A stretch of DNA of 64,000 nt from a virus: positions 62,001 to 126,000 of the IMG/VR virus record IMGVR_UViG_3300003690_000003; one strand, 5' to 3'. How positions within the stretch are numbered: the stretch's first letter is position 1; the number at the start of each line of letters is the position of its first letter. The translations under genes and the position numbers were made by a program. Positions 1-8,457 of the stretch are shown here, piece by piece. Below the pieces are notes generated by a model. The model searched no databases and was not told where the DNA came from. It saw only the letters and a program-made list of their open reading frames with translations.

Positions 1-1336
1 CGGTCATCTGTCTATAATCCTCAATAGACATTTCGGCGGGAGCACCCGTGCCTGGCGCCTGTGAAAAGGCGCGGAGTTGAAGAGGTTTGGCAAAAACATC
101 CAAGAGATGGTTACGGGAGATAAGATAGGTAAATATTCGACTGTACCTTTCTTCCAAATAGTCGTTTAACAACTTCTGAGCAGCCTCGACCTGCTGGTTG
201 GCGTCGTCGAATGGCGCGCGTTGCGCAGCAGTGGGGCGGGGGGGGGACTGACCTAAACTTTCCCTTGATTTTTCAAGTTTTGCTAGGTTCGTAATAAGAT
301 CTAGATCCTCTGGAATTCCCAAAATATCAAATCTATTTTCTAAACTCCCATACCGCGCACGATAGTCAATTACCAGATCGGCAGACCCATCCTGATTGAA
401 GTTAAATCGATGCTGTGTCAGCTGCAAATAGAGAGGAGTACGCGTGTCTCTGATAACATCCATTTCCTTAGAAGTAAAAAAACTTCCGTGGTTGGGAGGA
501 ACTTGCCATCCTACTTCGGCTTTAATTTCAAAAAAGGCGCCATCGTAATGCAGGTAACTGGGAACTGTCTCTGTATCTTGTGCGTTGCCGCTTTCCGCAT
601 CTCCCGTTGTGGCGAGGGCCTTATGCGGGGCATAAATGATTAAATCTAAAAAGCTACTCCCTCCGGGGCGGCCGGCTTTATATACCGAATGCCGCGTATT
701 ATCCGTAAACAAAGCCGATACATCGTTAAAATGAACTGTGAGTTGAGCCTCAATATTTTTATCAACATCCGCAGGATTAACTCCCTTTAAAGACCACTTA
801 AAACTTTTAATACCTGTTCCTGCCAACCTTCCTTGGTGACGTTCAAACATTCTTTCTAAGGTTTGCTCGCTCACAAAGTCATCAAAAATGATCTCTTTGT
901 CCTTCGCCAGATTAAGATTGGGACGCCGAAATCCCTCGTCGTCGGGCGGAAGGGACTCGTACTCTACCTTGTAGATTCGAAGACACGGCACAAGCATGGC
1001 CATCTTGTCTGTGGTCAGGTCAAGCATCCGAATTGCTTCCCTAGGTTGTACCAGTTTGGAAAACGTTTTCGGAGCTGTATAAGCAGTATCGCTTAAGAGG
1101 GGTGCCACATAGTTATAACCACTAGCCTGCGACGTGCTGTGGGGGTCAGTTTCAGTGTCGTTGCGGAGTCGTTCAATAAAAAGCCCAAGCTTCTCTTCCG
1201 CTTTGGGAGCAATGTCAAACATATTCTGAATTAAAAAGCACTGAGCATTAAAGGTAATAGATTCGGCGAGTGAATCGCCCACAATTGTTTGACCACTGGT
1301 CTCAAGAGTTTCGCGATAATCTTTCTGGACGGCCAT
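1..1336 (-). CDS. Virion structural protein, C-terminus beyond window (partial)
   Basis: An open frame begins at an ATG at 1336 (protein starts MAVQKDYRETLETSG) and stays open to base 1, so about 445 residues are visible and the C-terminus lies outside the window. A GGGA ribosome-binding site precedes the ATG. I do not recognise the family. The visible part looks like an ordered virion protein: a mixed N-terminal half, a segment near residues 190-205 with alternating hydrophobics (IEAQLTVHFNDVSALF), a Pro-rich SPPRPT spot near residue 364, then a helical region. It follows the gp53-like gene by 3 nt in the same tail operon, so a baseplate or tail role is inferred from position only. Confidence 0.7.
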   Translation of the reverse strand, partial: MAVQKDYRETLETSGQTIVGDSLAESITFNAQCFLIQNMFDIAPKAEEKLGLFIERLRNDTETDPHSTSQASGYNYVAPLLSDTAYTAPKTFSKLVQPREAIRMLDLTTDKMAMLVPCLRIYKVEYESLPPDDEGFRRPNLNLAKDKEIIFDDFVSEQTLERMFERHQGRLAGTGIKSFKWSLKGVNPADVDKNIEAQLTVHFNDVSALFTDNTRHSVYKAGRPGGSSFLDLIIYAPHKALATTGDAESGNAQDTETVPSYLHYDGAFFEIKAEVGWQVPPNHGSFFTSKEMDVIRDTRTPLYLQLTQHRFNFNQDGSADLVIDYRARYGSLENRFDILGIPEDLDLITNLAKLEKSRESLGQSPPRPTAAQRAPFDDANQQVEAAQKLLNDYLEERYSRIFTYLISRNHLLDVFAKPLQLRAFSQAPGTGAPAEMSIEDYRQMT

Positions 1337-1339
1337 TCT

Positions 1340-1678
1340 TTATTCCCTATAATATTCTAACATAGTTTCGAGGGGCATTGGAATATAAACCATTTCTCCT
1401 AGTTTAAAATGAGCGTCTGTGGGTTTGGAATTAAATCTTGCTATTACCCACCACAATTTTGGATCACCGTAGTGTTCAGCGGCCAATTTATAAAGGCGAT
1501 CGCCGACCGTCCAAACTTTTTGTAGTTTAGTTATACGCATACGTTCTGCCTGAGTTACCTTATTAAATACAGGAGTGACGTACTGAACAATGCTAGTAAG
1601 TCCACGCTCTTCTAATATATTAAAATAGATCTCGTCAGTATTTCTAAAGATGCGTCGGTTATCGTATCGTGATGGCAT
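1340..1678 (-). CDS. LysM-like baseplate wedge protein (T4 gp53-like)
   Basis: This 112-residue protein has a C-terminal LysM-type fold signature at about residues 55-100: VWTVGDRLYKLAAEHYGD, then PKLWWVIARFN and LGEMVYIPMP. The WWVIA.FN pattern is typical of the LysM-like part of phage baseplate wedge proteins related to T4 gp53, which attach a wedge to the hub or tail tube. T4 gp53 is longer (about 196 residues), so this is a compact version. It starts with an ATG behind a GGGAGAG ribosome-binding site and sits between the tube-cap candidate and another structural gene. The fold call is firm; the gp53 equivalence rests on motif and neighbours. Confidence 0.75.
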   Translation of the reverse strand: MPSRYDNRRIFRNTDEIYFNILEERGLTSIVQYVTPVFNKVTQAERMRITKLQKVWTVGDRLYKLAAEHYGDPKLWWVIARFNSKPTDAHFKLGEMVYIPMPLETMLEYYRE

Positions 1679-1703
1679 TCATGCTCTCCCTTATACTATT
1701 CTA

Positions 1704-2798
1704 TTAGTCTGGTCTTCCAGGTATATTTTCCACACCAGCTGCGAGCCCAGGCACCGCACCGGTACCAGTTAGAGTCGCCGCAGCATCTCCTGCGGCCTCT
1801 AGAGTGGACTGGTCGCCCTTGAGGGCCCCGGCCTCGACTGTATCGTCAGCCGGGGACACCGGTGCTGACGCGGCCGTGTCACTCAAAGTTGTGCCATACC
1901 CATACGGGTAATCAGCGGTTTGTCCAAAAGTAATGGTATTTGTTCCACTGAAGGCGTCGTCGCGATTCCACGTCCAGCCCACTTTCGCATTTTCATGCAG
2001 AATCGTTAAGCCAAAGCTTACTTCCACATGAGTGGGAACTAAAGCTAGCTGGCCATTTCTATCAATAAGGCGCGTCACGTTGAGCTCACCTCCTCGTATC
2101 CCTGCTGTATACGTAAGATATTTAAATGAATCCACAATCGCTAGTAAACCCTCCGTCGTAGCACCAGGAGATGTATTTCTCATGAGATTTAGGTTTCCCC
2201 CTGATGCATTGCTTAATCTAAAACGCAAAAGAGGGGGTGCTACCAATGTCCCTGTGCCCATCTTTTTACCATCAGCCGTCTGATAAACCGGATACATAAA
2301 CTTAGCCAAGTCTCCAACTGCCTTTAGCATCCCATCTGTTTGAGAGGGATCCCCTAAAATATCTATAGTCCATGCAAAGTCAACCGTACGAGTGGTTCCT
2401 TGATAAGTGGCAACAGGATCCATGCGGCCGTATACATTTTCTTTATGGAATCTGGGCAAGAAGTTGTCGGTAAAAGTAGCTAGCGCTCCTGGCAGTTTAA
2501 GGTTTTTCTTTAAAGCCACATATTCAATAGTTAAAATATCCGGGTTAAACTTTGTCGTTTTGAGTGTATCGGTTGGACTGTATTCGAACTGCGAAGCAAG
2601 AAGGGCCTGCGCTTGTTCGATCGAATGTACATCATCAGCATCACGAGCCGATCGTTTGAGGTCCTCTAGTTCATTCCATGACCACGTTACTTTACCGCCA
2701 CTCCAGTGCCCGGCAATGTCGAAAAGCCCTTTGGAACCATATTGCTTCTCCCAAAGGTCTTTAAGATTACCTGTTTCGCTTTTATTTCTGCCGCCCAT
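1704..2798 (-). CDS. Tail or baseplate structural protein, tube-cap candidate
   Basis: This 364-residue protein has a central beta-rich domain (about residues 95-285) with ENVYGRMDPVATYQGTTR, APPLLRFRLSN and VEVSFGLTILHENAKVGW. I recall this pattern from tail proteins of other large myoviruses that sit between tape measure and LysM wedge protein, but I cannot name the family. The C-terminal 80 residues are low-complexity (Ala, Gly, Thr, Asp) and probably disordered. T4 has its tube cap gp48 directly after the tape measure gene, and gp48 is also 364 residues, so a tube-cap or hub role is a reasonable inference. It follows the tape measure gene by 9 nt. Gene reality is secure; function is tentative. 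Confidence 0.6.
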   Translation of the reverse strand: MGGRNKSETGNLKDLWEKQYGSKGLFDIAGHWSGGKVTWSWNELEDLKRSARDADDVHSIEQAQALLASQFEYSPTDTLKTTKFNPDILTIEYVALKKNLKLPGALATFTDNFLPRFHKENVYGRMDPVATYQGTTRTVDFAWTIDILGDPSQTDGMLKAVGDLAKFMYPVYQTADGKKMGTGTLVAPPLLRFRLSNASGGNLNLMRNTSPGATTEGLLAIVDSFKYLTYTAGIRGGELNVTRLIDRNGQLALVPTHVEVSFGLTILHENAKVGWTWNRDDAFSGTNTITFGQTADYPYGYGTTLSDTAASAPVSPADDTVEAGALKGDQSTLEAAGDAAATLTGTGAVPGLAAGVENIPGRPD

Positions 2799-2807
2799 TT
2801 TAATCCT

Positions 2808-5225
2808 TTAGCTAAGTACTCCGAGCTGCTGGTCCACTTTATTAACGGCGAACTCCCCAACTACGTTGCCATCAAGTTCAATAACGATAGGCTGCTGAGA
2901 GCCCCCGCCACCTTGACCCATATTATCTAGTCGCATAGACAAATTTAGGATCGCATCTTTTAACTCTCCCATTCCGGCGGCGCCTCCTCCACCAAGCATG
3001 TCTTCGGTGCCCTTATTATTTACTACGGTTCCACTTTGTGTGGGTACCACCACCTCGCGGCCCTCTTCGCCTACGAGATATGGCTGGTCTGCCTCTACGG
3101 GACCCCCGAGTTGCCGTCGTGGGATGCTCTGTGCTTTGGTGGCGGCACTGTATATGCCGGCGGCAAAGACGCCTAAGCCGGCAGCAGCAACCATCGGGCC
3201 GGCCACCGGGCCAAGGAGGGCTGCCATGGGGCCCCACTTCATAGCCGCAATGGCTACGGCGAGGCCTGCGAATGCCGCTGTAGCCCCGTAGGCCCAGTGT
3301 TTTGTGTTCTTCAACAGGGCATTTACAGCCACAAAGCCTAGCGTTGCGGCGCCTAGCACCCCTACAAGCTGACCAAACGACGTACTTAGTACCCTAACGG
3401 GGCCGGCCGCAGCGGCGGCGCCGGTGCCGGCCGCCTGAGTTAGACCTACGTGTCGAGCCATGATGGGTTGAGACGCCAGCAACTCGATGCGACGGTGAGC
3501 CTCTGCTAAGGTTAATCGCCTAGTTGACGCGGTAGCCATATTGTTAGCACGAGACAGACCACCCAAAGCTGTAATGTTTCTACCAGTCAAAGCAAGAAGG
3601 AGTTGTTCCATCGCTTGAGAGGCTACTCTGGCGCGCCTGAAATTCCGAATCGCTAATGTAGCCGGAATAACGGCCGCAGTTAAACTCATAAACCATTTAC
3701 CACCAGGTAAGCTAGTAAGATAAGCGATTCCCGAGGCTATGTTAGACACCAAATCTACCAGAGGTTCTACCGCAATCGCAAGTCCGTATGCAGCCATCTG
3801 CAACTTCCTCATAGCAGATTGTGCCTCTATAGCGCGGTCCTCCAAAGCTTTTTGGCTTGCCGCAACTTCTGCAAACTGCCGGCTTGTGCCTCCAAAGAGC
3901 TGCGCAGCTACAGTCATGTCTCTAATGCCAGCCGCGGTCGCGATTGTTTGTCTTTCGTGACGACTAAGACTCTCCCACATCATGCCCGACAAAGATAAAG
4001 ATTCTCGCAGGGCTTGAATACGCTGAGTTTCAGTCATATACACCATTTCGATGGCATTCAGGTAGGGACCCCCCAAGATGGCATTTAAACGCCCTACGGC
4101 GCGCCCTGCGCTGTCAAACTCATCGAACTGCTTAGCTATGCTTATAAGCTGAGACATGTTAAGGCCTGTATTCTTTGCCTGGGCAGAAAGGCCCATGAAT
4201 ACTTCAGTCATTCCTGCGCCATATTTTGCCAGCTCACTAGAAGCGGCTTGCCAATCTCTAAAGATTACTTGTGGAGGCACTTTAAGTGCTTTCGCCAATC
4301 CGAAAAGTTTATTGCTCAAAGAAATCGAGTCCGCCGCCGACAAACGTAATCCTTTATCCATAAAGTTAAAAGCCTGTGCAGCGGTTTGAGAATCTACCCC
4401 TACCTGTTTAAGCAGTCCCACTTGACGCTGGAGGGCCATGGCGGTAGTGGGAAGCAAATGAGAGAAAGAAGCCATCGATGTATACAAAGTATTGGTCACT
4501 TCACCAGACTCTTTAATACCCATACCGTACTGAAGGTTTGCTCGGTGTACCGCGTAAGTTTGGCGCGCTAAATCGTTCATTCCGGACGCGGTGCCGGCGA
4601 TCCTATGTACCGCAGCGGCCATGTTATCGTATTCCAGCGCAGCCTTCATTGAAATCTCGGCTATCTTCATCCATGTAGACATGAGAGTGTCAGAAGTATT
4701 AAGTGAGCTACGGAGGCCAGCGCTGACGCCTTTGAGACTTCCTCCGAAAGCGATCGATCCTACTAAACTTTTCTTCCACGCATCACTAATGCCTAGTGTG
4801 GTTCGAACAGCTCTCTGTGTTGCTGCTACGGTGTTCTCCGTGGCTTGCCGGCCTTGTTTAGCCAGGTTGAGAGTCATCGTACGTTGTTTAACCTCATCCG
4901 CCAGCCCTTGCTGTATGCGTTCACCGAGCTCAGCCAGTCTACCGGTCTCCGCGACTGTCAAGCTCGTTGCAGTTCGAAGTCGATTGTACTCAGCCACCTG
5001 TGCCTGCATTTTTTCTAGCACTTGTTGTTCGGCCTGAATAGCGTTACGATTTAGTTCTAAATTCTTTTGTACTATTAATCTTGCTTTGTCGGCAATCCCA
5101 GATTGCCGCTCAAGAATTCTGATTTCACTAGCAAGGGCAGCGGCTCTCTGCTTATAAAGATCTAAATGTCTTTCTAGAAGTGCACTTAAACGCTCAGCAC
5201 TCGCAATGTCATCTCCGGCTGCCAT
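2808..5225 (-). CDS. Tail tape measure protein
   Basis: This 805-residue protein is largely helical. The N-terminal 140 residues are coiled coil rich in Leu, Glu and Gln (for example LIVQKNLELNRNAIQAEQQV). Hydrophobic alanine/glycine stretches follow in the last third, around WGPMAALLGPVAGPMVAAAG. The C-terminal YLVGEEGREVVVP motif followed by a GTVVNN turn is a hallmark of tape measure proteins. Such proteins set tail length inside the tube and may help DNA enter the host membrane. It lies just downstream of the gp26-like and two small genes, the expected place after tail-assembly factors. T4 gp29 has 590 residues; this larger size would predict a longer tail. Confidence 0.88.
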   Translation of the reverse strand: MAAGDDIASAERLSALLERHLDLYKQRAAALASEIRILERQSGIADKARLIVQKNLELNRNAIQAEQQVLEKMQAQVAEYNRLRTATSLTVAETGRLAELGERIQQGLADEVKQRTMTLNLAKQGRQATENTVAATQRAVRTTLGISDAWKKSLVGSIAFGGSLKGVSAGLRSSLNTSDTLMSTWMKIAEISMKAALEYDNMAAAVHRIAGTASGMNDLARQTYAVHRANLQYGMGIKESGEVTNTLYTSMASFSHLLPTTAMALQRQVGLLKQVGVDSQTAAQAFNFMDKGLRLSAADSISLSNKLFGLAKALKVPPQVIFRDWQAASSELAKYGAGMTEVFMGLSAQAKNTGLNMSQLISIAKQFDEFDSAGRAVGRLNAILGGPYLNAIEMVYMTETQRIQALRESLSLSGMMWESLSRHERQTIATAAGIRDMTVAAQLFGGTSRQFAEVAASQKALEDRAIEAQSAMRKLQMAAYGLAIAVEPLVDLVSNIASGIAYLTSLPGGKWFMSLTAAVIPATLAIRNFRRARVASQAMEQLLLALTGRNITALGGLSRANNMATASTRRLTLAEAHRRIELLASQPIMARHVGLTQAAGTGAAAAAGPVRVLSTSFGQLVGVLGAATLGFVAVNALLKNTKHWAYGATAAFAGLAVAIAAMKWGPMAALLGPVAGPMVAAAGLGVFAAGIYSAATKAQSIPRRQLGGPVEADQPYLVGEEGREVVVPTQSGTVVNNKGTEDMLGGGGAAGMGELKDAILNLSMRLDNMGQGGGGSQQPIVIELDGNVVGEFAVNKVDQQLGVLS

Positions 5226-5239
5226 GAGTCGTGGTTATC

Positions 5240-5572
5240 CTATTTGAAAGGCCACTTAATGCCAGTTTCTCTTTCAAAGTTGGCAACAGCGCCCTCAAGT
5301 TTGTGGCGACTACTAAAGCTTCGAGGATCATTAAGTCCATACTTTAGAAACGTTTCCATGTATCTCTTTTCTTGGGAAAGGGCATCTCCGAAAGATGCTA
5401 TTTGTGAAGGGGTCCCGCGTACCACTGTGCTCACTACATCTGTGTGCCCAAACATCTGAGTTAACAGTGTTTCTATGGCTCCCCCAAGCATTGTAAGAAA
5501 GCTCTCATTAAGCTCTCCTTCCTTGACAGCATTTAAATTAACAGTTGTAGGAACCAGCTCTTCATTATTCAT
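5240..5572 (-). CDS. Conserved small tail-region protein
   Basis: The protein has 110 residues from the ATG at 5572 (MNNEELVPTTVNLN). I chose this start over a GTG at 5590 because a GAGG ribosome-binding site lies 10 nt before the ATG and would overlap the GTG. Visible patterns are LNESFLTMLGGAIETLLTQM, RGTPSQIASFGDALSQEKRY and a C-terminal FERETGIKWPFK. I recall similar proteins between hub and tape measure genes in other marine T4-like phages, but no function is known to me. Its place immediately before the tape measure gene suggests a role in tape measure folding or tail-tube initiation; that is inference. Confidence 0.72.
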   Translation of the reverse strand: MNNEELVPTTVNLNAVKEGELNESFLTMLGGAIETLLTQMFGHTDVVSTVVRGTPSQIASFGDALSQEKRYMETFLKYGLNDPRSFSSRHKLEGAVANFERETGIKWPFK

Positions 5573-5619
5573 GACATGCAAACCTCGCACTTGTGCAGAA
5601 TAATTAGTCTTAAAAATAA

Positions 5620-5835
5620 TTAAAGCTTAGGTACTTTAACCCCGGGGCCCAATTGGGTTCTTCCCGCGCTTGATGGCTGGTTTACTTCTTCCATTGCCTC
5701 TTGTTCATCTTTTTTCTGCCTTAAGAGGCGCGCCAAAAACCACTCCCTTAATTTAATAGGTAAATTATATGCTTCTGTAAAGCTCCAGCCGCCATGATAT
5801 TTTAATACGAAGAACTGTTCATAAACGTTCTCCAT
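5620..5835 (-). CDS. Small protein overlapping the gp26-like gene region
   Basis: From the ATG at 5835 this is a 71-residue protein (MENVYEQFFVLKYHGGWSF...) with a WSFTEAYNLPIKLREWF core and a charged helix after it. The frame is open further upstream to 5901, overlapping the 3' end of the gp26-like gene in another frame. I prefer 5835 because it lies 4 nt after the gp26-like stop, a spacing suited to translational re-initiation. Two adjacent genes just before the tape measure, with overlap, resemble the tail-assembly chaperone pairs of other phages. No catalytic motif is visible, and a chaperone role is inferred from position only. Confidence 0.65.
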   Translation of the reverse strand: MENVYEQFFVLKYHGGWSFTEAYNLPIKLREWFLARLLRQKKDEQEAMEEVNQPSSAGRTQLGPGVKVPKL

Positions 5836-5839
5836 ATAC

Positions 5840-6715
5840 TCAGAGCTGAGGCCAAAAAAAGTCGGCTGTAAAGGGAAAGTTAATGTCGTCCTCGTGGTCA
5901 CACTGACTACAGACGAACTCCTTTCGTAGCTCCGTGTTGGGCATTACTTTTTGATAAGTTTCTCTTAAAAATCTGGTATCAGTTAACGTCATAGTCTCCG
6001 CAAACTTTTCTAGTAGCTCACGTTCCGTATAATCATTAACTGACACTATCATCAACTTAAGGTGATCAGTGATTAGGCTTTCTCCTTGTTTCTTTTTCTT
6101 GTGTCTTTCGGTCTGCCTAAGTAAAAAGTTTTCTTCTTTTCCTGTTAGCATTCTAAATTCTACAGCCACTGGATTCTTTGGAAGTTGCACCACAAAGTTG
6201 TTTCTCTCATTGATCTCAATCCCTGCCTCCTGTAACTCTTCTTCAGTAAAGCAATGCGTCATTGTAGCCTCTTCTAAATTGAAATCATGTGTTTCGACTT
6301 CGCCGCAGGAGGGACATGTAATGGTTGTAACATAATCAGCTCCGTAGCCCGACTTACGAGCAGCGATCAGAATAGCATTTCGGTCACCACTTAAAAGCGC
6401 TTCTGGCTTAATCCGCTTATCCACTATAAGATTAGTCATTAAACGCTCTAAGGCCAGCCCTTTTTCTAGAAGACTTTGAGAAGTTAAAATATCTTCTTCC
6501 TTAGCGGTCATATATTTAATCTCAATAGTCTCTTGCCCGTAGAGGGGATGAGTAGTAGGATAAAACTCCCCTCGACTCGGAAGCTCCACAAACTCGGTCG
6601 GAACTACAAAAGAAAACGGATCGCTCTGAGCGGTAGTATCTTGTGTAATCGACGCGGGAGGATCTAAATCGGGCTGTTGTGCCGAAAATCGGTCTTCATT
6701 ATTACGAACTGACAA
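5840..6715 (-). CDS. gp26: Baseplate hub protein, T4 gp26-like
   Basis: This 291-residue protein begins with a flexible 30-residue segment, then PTEFVELPSRGEFYP, the usual entry motif of gp26-like proteins of T4-type phages. Two CxxC pairs, CPSCGE (about residue 137) and CSQCDH (about residue 271), could bind one zinc ion. The C-terminus NFPFTADFFWPQL is also typical of the family as I remember it. gp26 takes part in assembly of the central baseplate hub, possibly as a factor acting with the tape measure protein. It lies between the tube-like gene and the small pre-tape-measure genes. A run of seven T in its last codons (5854-5860) marks the overlap with the next frame. Confidence 0.78.
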   Translation of the reverse strand: MSVRNNEDRFSAQQPDLDPPASITQDTTAQSDPFSFVVPTEFVELPSRGEFYPTTHPLYGQETIEIKYMTAKEEDILTSQSLLEKGLALERLMTNLIVDKRIKPEALLSGDRNAILIAARKSGYGADYVTTITCPSCGEVETHDFNLEEATMTHCFTEEELQEAGIEINERNNFVVQLPKNPVAVEFRMLTGKEENFLLRQTERHKKKKQGESLITDHLKLMIVSVNDYTERELLEKFAETMTLTDTRFLRETYQKVMPNTELRKEFVCSQCDHEDDINFPFTADFFWPQL

Positions 6716-6776
6716 AAGTCACCTCTCTTTCAAATATAATTATATCACTAAATAAGTTTTTTTTAAATTATTATTT

Positions 6777-7838
6777 CTACCCGGAGCCGCGGCGAGGGCC
6801 AGCGCCCGGAATGACCGGATCGGGCTGCGAGTTCTGGCTACGTCGTACTTCACGCAAGCCCGAGCTAATCTCTGGGGGTGTACGCCCCTGCTCGCGCCAA
6901 TTCTCCCGAAGATTCTGACGAACTCCCCGGACTTCCTGGCGCTGCTCACGGCGCTGGGCGCGCTCCCCACGACGTTGTTGCCGGCGCAGTCGGCGCCGAT
7001 CTCTGGCCGATATCGGCGCAGAAGGATCATCAGCTAGAGCCTCTGCTTCCTGGGTATCTTGTGTCACAACATCATAATCATAACTATCGTATACTATTTC
7101 GAGCGATACCGTCGAAAGTTCCCTATCCTGGGCATAACTATAAGTTCCAAAGTCTACAGAAGATATGTAGGGATTTTTCAAAATCCATCGCCGCGCGGTC
7201 ATAAATCTAGTTCCATGTTCTGGCTTCACCTGTTGGCCCCCTTCAGCAATCGCTTCGAGCGTCTTGGTGGCCGTAGGGGGAATGGCGCTTAAAAACTCAA
7301 TAATATGAAACTCGTTCGGTGTTGAAGTATTGTGAAAAGGAATTAATTTACCAGGAGTAAAGTGCTGTGCTACCCCATCTATCTGGTTAAAACTTCCCGG
7401 GAGCGTTTGATTGATATCTCCATAAGCATAAAGATAGGCAGTAAGTGTAGAAGCTAGATCGTGACTATACGTATCAATAAGATCGATTTTTATAGGACTA
7501 AACTCATAAGTGGTGGCTTGATTGGGACGTATTATAGGATGCGATGTGGCGCCACCCGGAGTAACTTTATACACTTCTGTTTGAAAACCAGGCTTTGTAC
7601 AAGAGACTGCTAAAAACTGAAAATATTTATCCGCACCGTATCGATTTGTTATATTTAAAGCCGCGGGGTCTACTGGCCCCGCCAAACCGCGCGTAAGCAC
7701 TTTAGAAATCATAGTTAAGCTATTATCACGCGTTCCGTAACTAAGTGGTTTAGGGACATATACGGGGAAGGGCACCACAAAGCGAAATCCACGCTTTGGC
7801 TCTACCCTTGGATCACTCCAACCGCCCCAAAAAGGCAT
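6777..7838 (-). CDS. Second tail-tube-like protein (gp54-like candidate), Arg-rich tail
   Basis: This 353-residue protein shares its ends with the neighbouring tube protein: both start with M.FW and EPKR..RF and both carry NP(W/Y)I.SV.FG..(D/S)Y before a final beta segment ending YD...Y. It is therefore a tube paralogue with an insertion of about 100 residues. In T4, gp54 (320 residues) is the tube homologue that starts tube growth on the baseplate, and this is the natural candidate. Residues after about 270 form an arginine- and glutamine-rich tail (RDRRRLRRQQRRGERAQRR) that is likely disordered and strongly basic. It starts 10 nt after the tube gene stop. Confidence 0.7.
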   Translation of the reverse strand: MPFWGGWSDPRVEPKRGFRFVVPFPVYVPKPLSYGTRDNSLTMISKVLTRGLAGPVDPAALNITNRYGADKYFQFLAVSCTKPGFQTEVYKVTPGGATSHPIIRPNQATTYEFSPIKIDLIDTYSHDLASTLTAYLYAYGDINQTLPGSFNQIDGVAQHFTPGKLIPFHNTSTPNEFHIIEFLSAIPPTATKTLEAIAEGGQQVKPEHGTRFMTARRWILKNPYISSVDFGTYSYAQDRELSTVSLEIVYDSYDYDVVTQDTQEAEALADDPSAPISARDRRRLRRQQRRGERAQRREQRQEVRGVRQNLRENWREQGRTPPEISSGLREVRRSQNSQPDPVIPGAGPRRGSG

Positions 7839-7848
7839 TATTTAATCC

Positions 7849-8400
7849 TTAGCCAGCAGCGACGCCGGGCTCAGTGCTGTAGCTGGCCCAATCATAACGC
7901 AGTGTAATATTAATAGTCTGAAGTTCCTCAGAGGTGTAGTCCAAATCCCCAAAAGAGACGGATTTTATCCAAGGATTATGAAGCGTATATTTCCCGATGA
8001 TCCGGCCGTCGCCATCTAGCTCTTTGATTAGGACAGAACCATCCAGCGCTGCTACAGCGGCTCCTTTACTTATGGTACCCGCATCAGTCACTGAATTCCC
8101 AGAAGTGGAAACATTATCCGGACTTACATAACCGGATGTAGCAAGCATAATGTGCATTAAAGCATCAAAATCAGGCGTCATGGAGTTAATCAAAGTACAG
8201 CTCACATCGCTCCAAGTAATCGCTGATGGATAATAATATGTCTGTCCTAAAAACTTGTGTTCGCTCTGACCGATATCAAAGGATGGCTTGCTTACATTAC
8301 GCGCATATACCTGTGTAGTAGTTCCATCCGGTAACGTAAACTCAAACAAAAACCGATGTGAACGCTTCGGTTCTATATTAGCATTACTCCAAAAAGCCAT
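7849..8400 (-). CDS. gp19: Tail tube protein (T4 gp19-like)
   Basis: This 183-residue protein matches the size and form of T4 gp19 (163 residues), the subunit of the inner tail tube through which DNA passes. Visible features are the FWSNANIEPKRSHRF start, a central YYPSAITWSDVSCTLIN segment and the C-terminal NPWIKSVSFGDLDYTSEEL region ending in a YDWASY strand. It lies directly after the sheath gene, the standard sheath-tube pair. A GGGAGAA ribosome-binding site and an ACTATTTA motif (8422-8430) lie in the 57-nt gap upstream, which suggests its own late transcript in addition to read-through from the sheath gene. Confidence 0.9.
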   Translation of the reverse strand: MAFWSNANIEPKRSHRFLFEFTLPDGTTTQVYARNVSKPSFDIGQSEHKFLGQTYYYPSAITWSDVSCTLINSMTPDFDALMHIMLATSGYVSPDNVSTSGNSVTDAGTISKGAAVAALDGSVLIKELDGDGRIIGKYTLHNPWIKSVSFGDLDYTSEELQTINITLRYDWASYSTEPGVAAG

Positions 8401-8421
8401 TTTTATATTCTCCCGTACATT

Positions 8422-8430
8422 TTAAATAGT
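8422..8430 (-). promoter_or_regulatory. Candidate late promoter motif upstream of tube gene
   Basis: On the minus strand this site reads ACTATTTAA and lies about 22 nt before the tube ATG, between two genes. The same core recurs in front of at least five other head, fibre and tail genes in this window, which is why I mark it. It differs from the T4 late promoter TATAAATA. Confidence 0.4.
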
Positions 8431-8457
8431 AAAGTACCGCAAATCCACCTTTTTTTA

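Noticed and set aside
238-246. Nine-G homopolymer as a possible frameshift or phase-variation site
   Set aside because: The minus-strand frame is open on both sides without a shift, and only a Pro/Arg run is encoded.
2407-2811. 134-codon plus-strand frame
   Set aside because: It lies antisense to the tube-cap candidate gene and shows Ser/Cys-rich non-protein composition.
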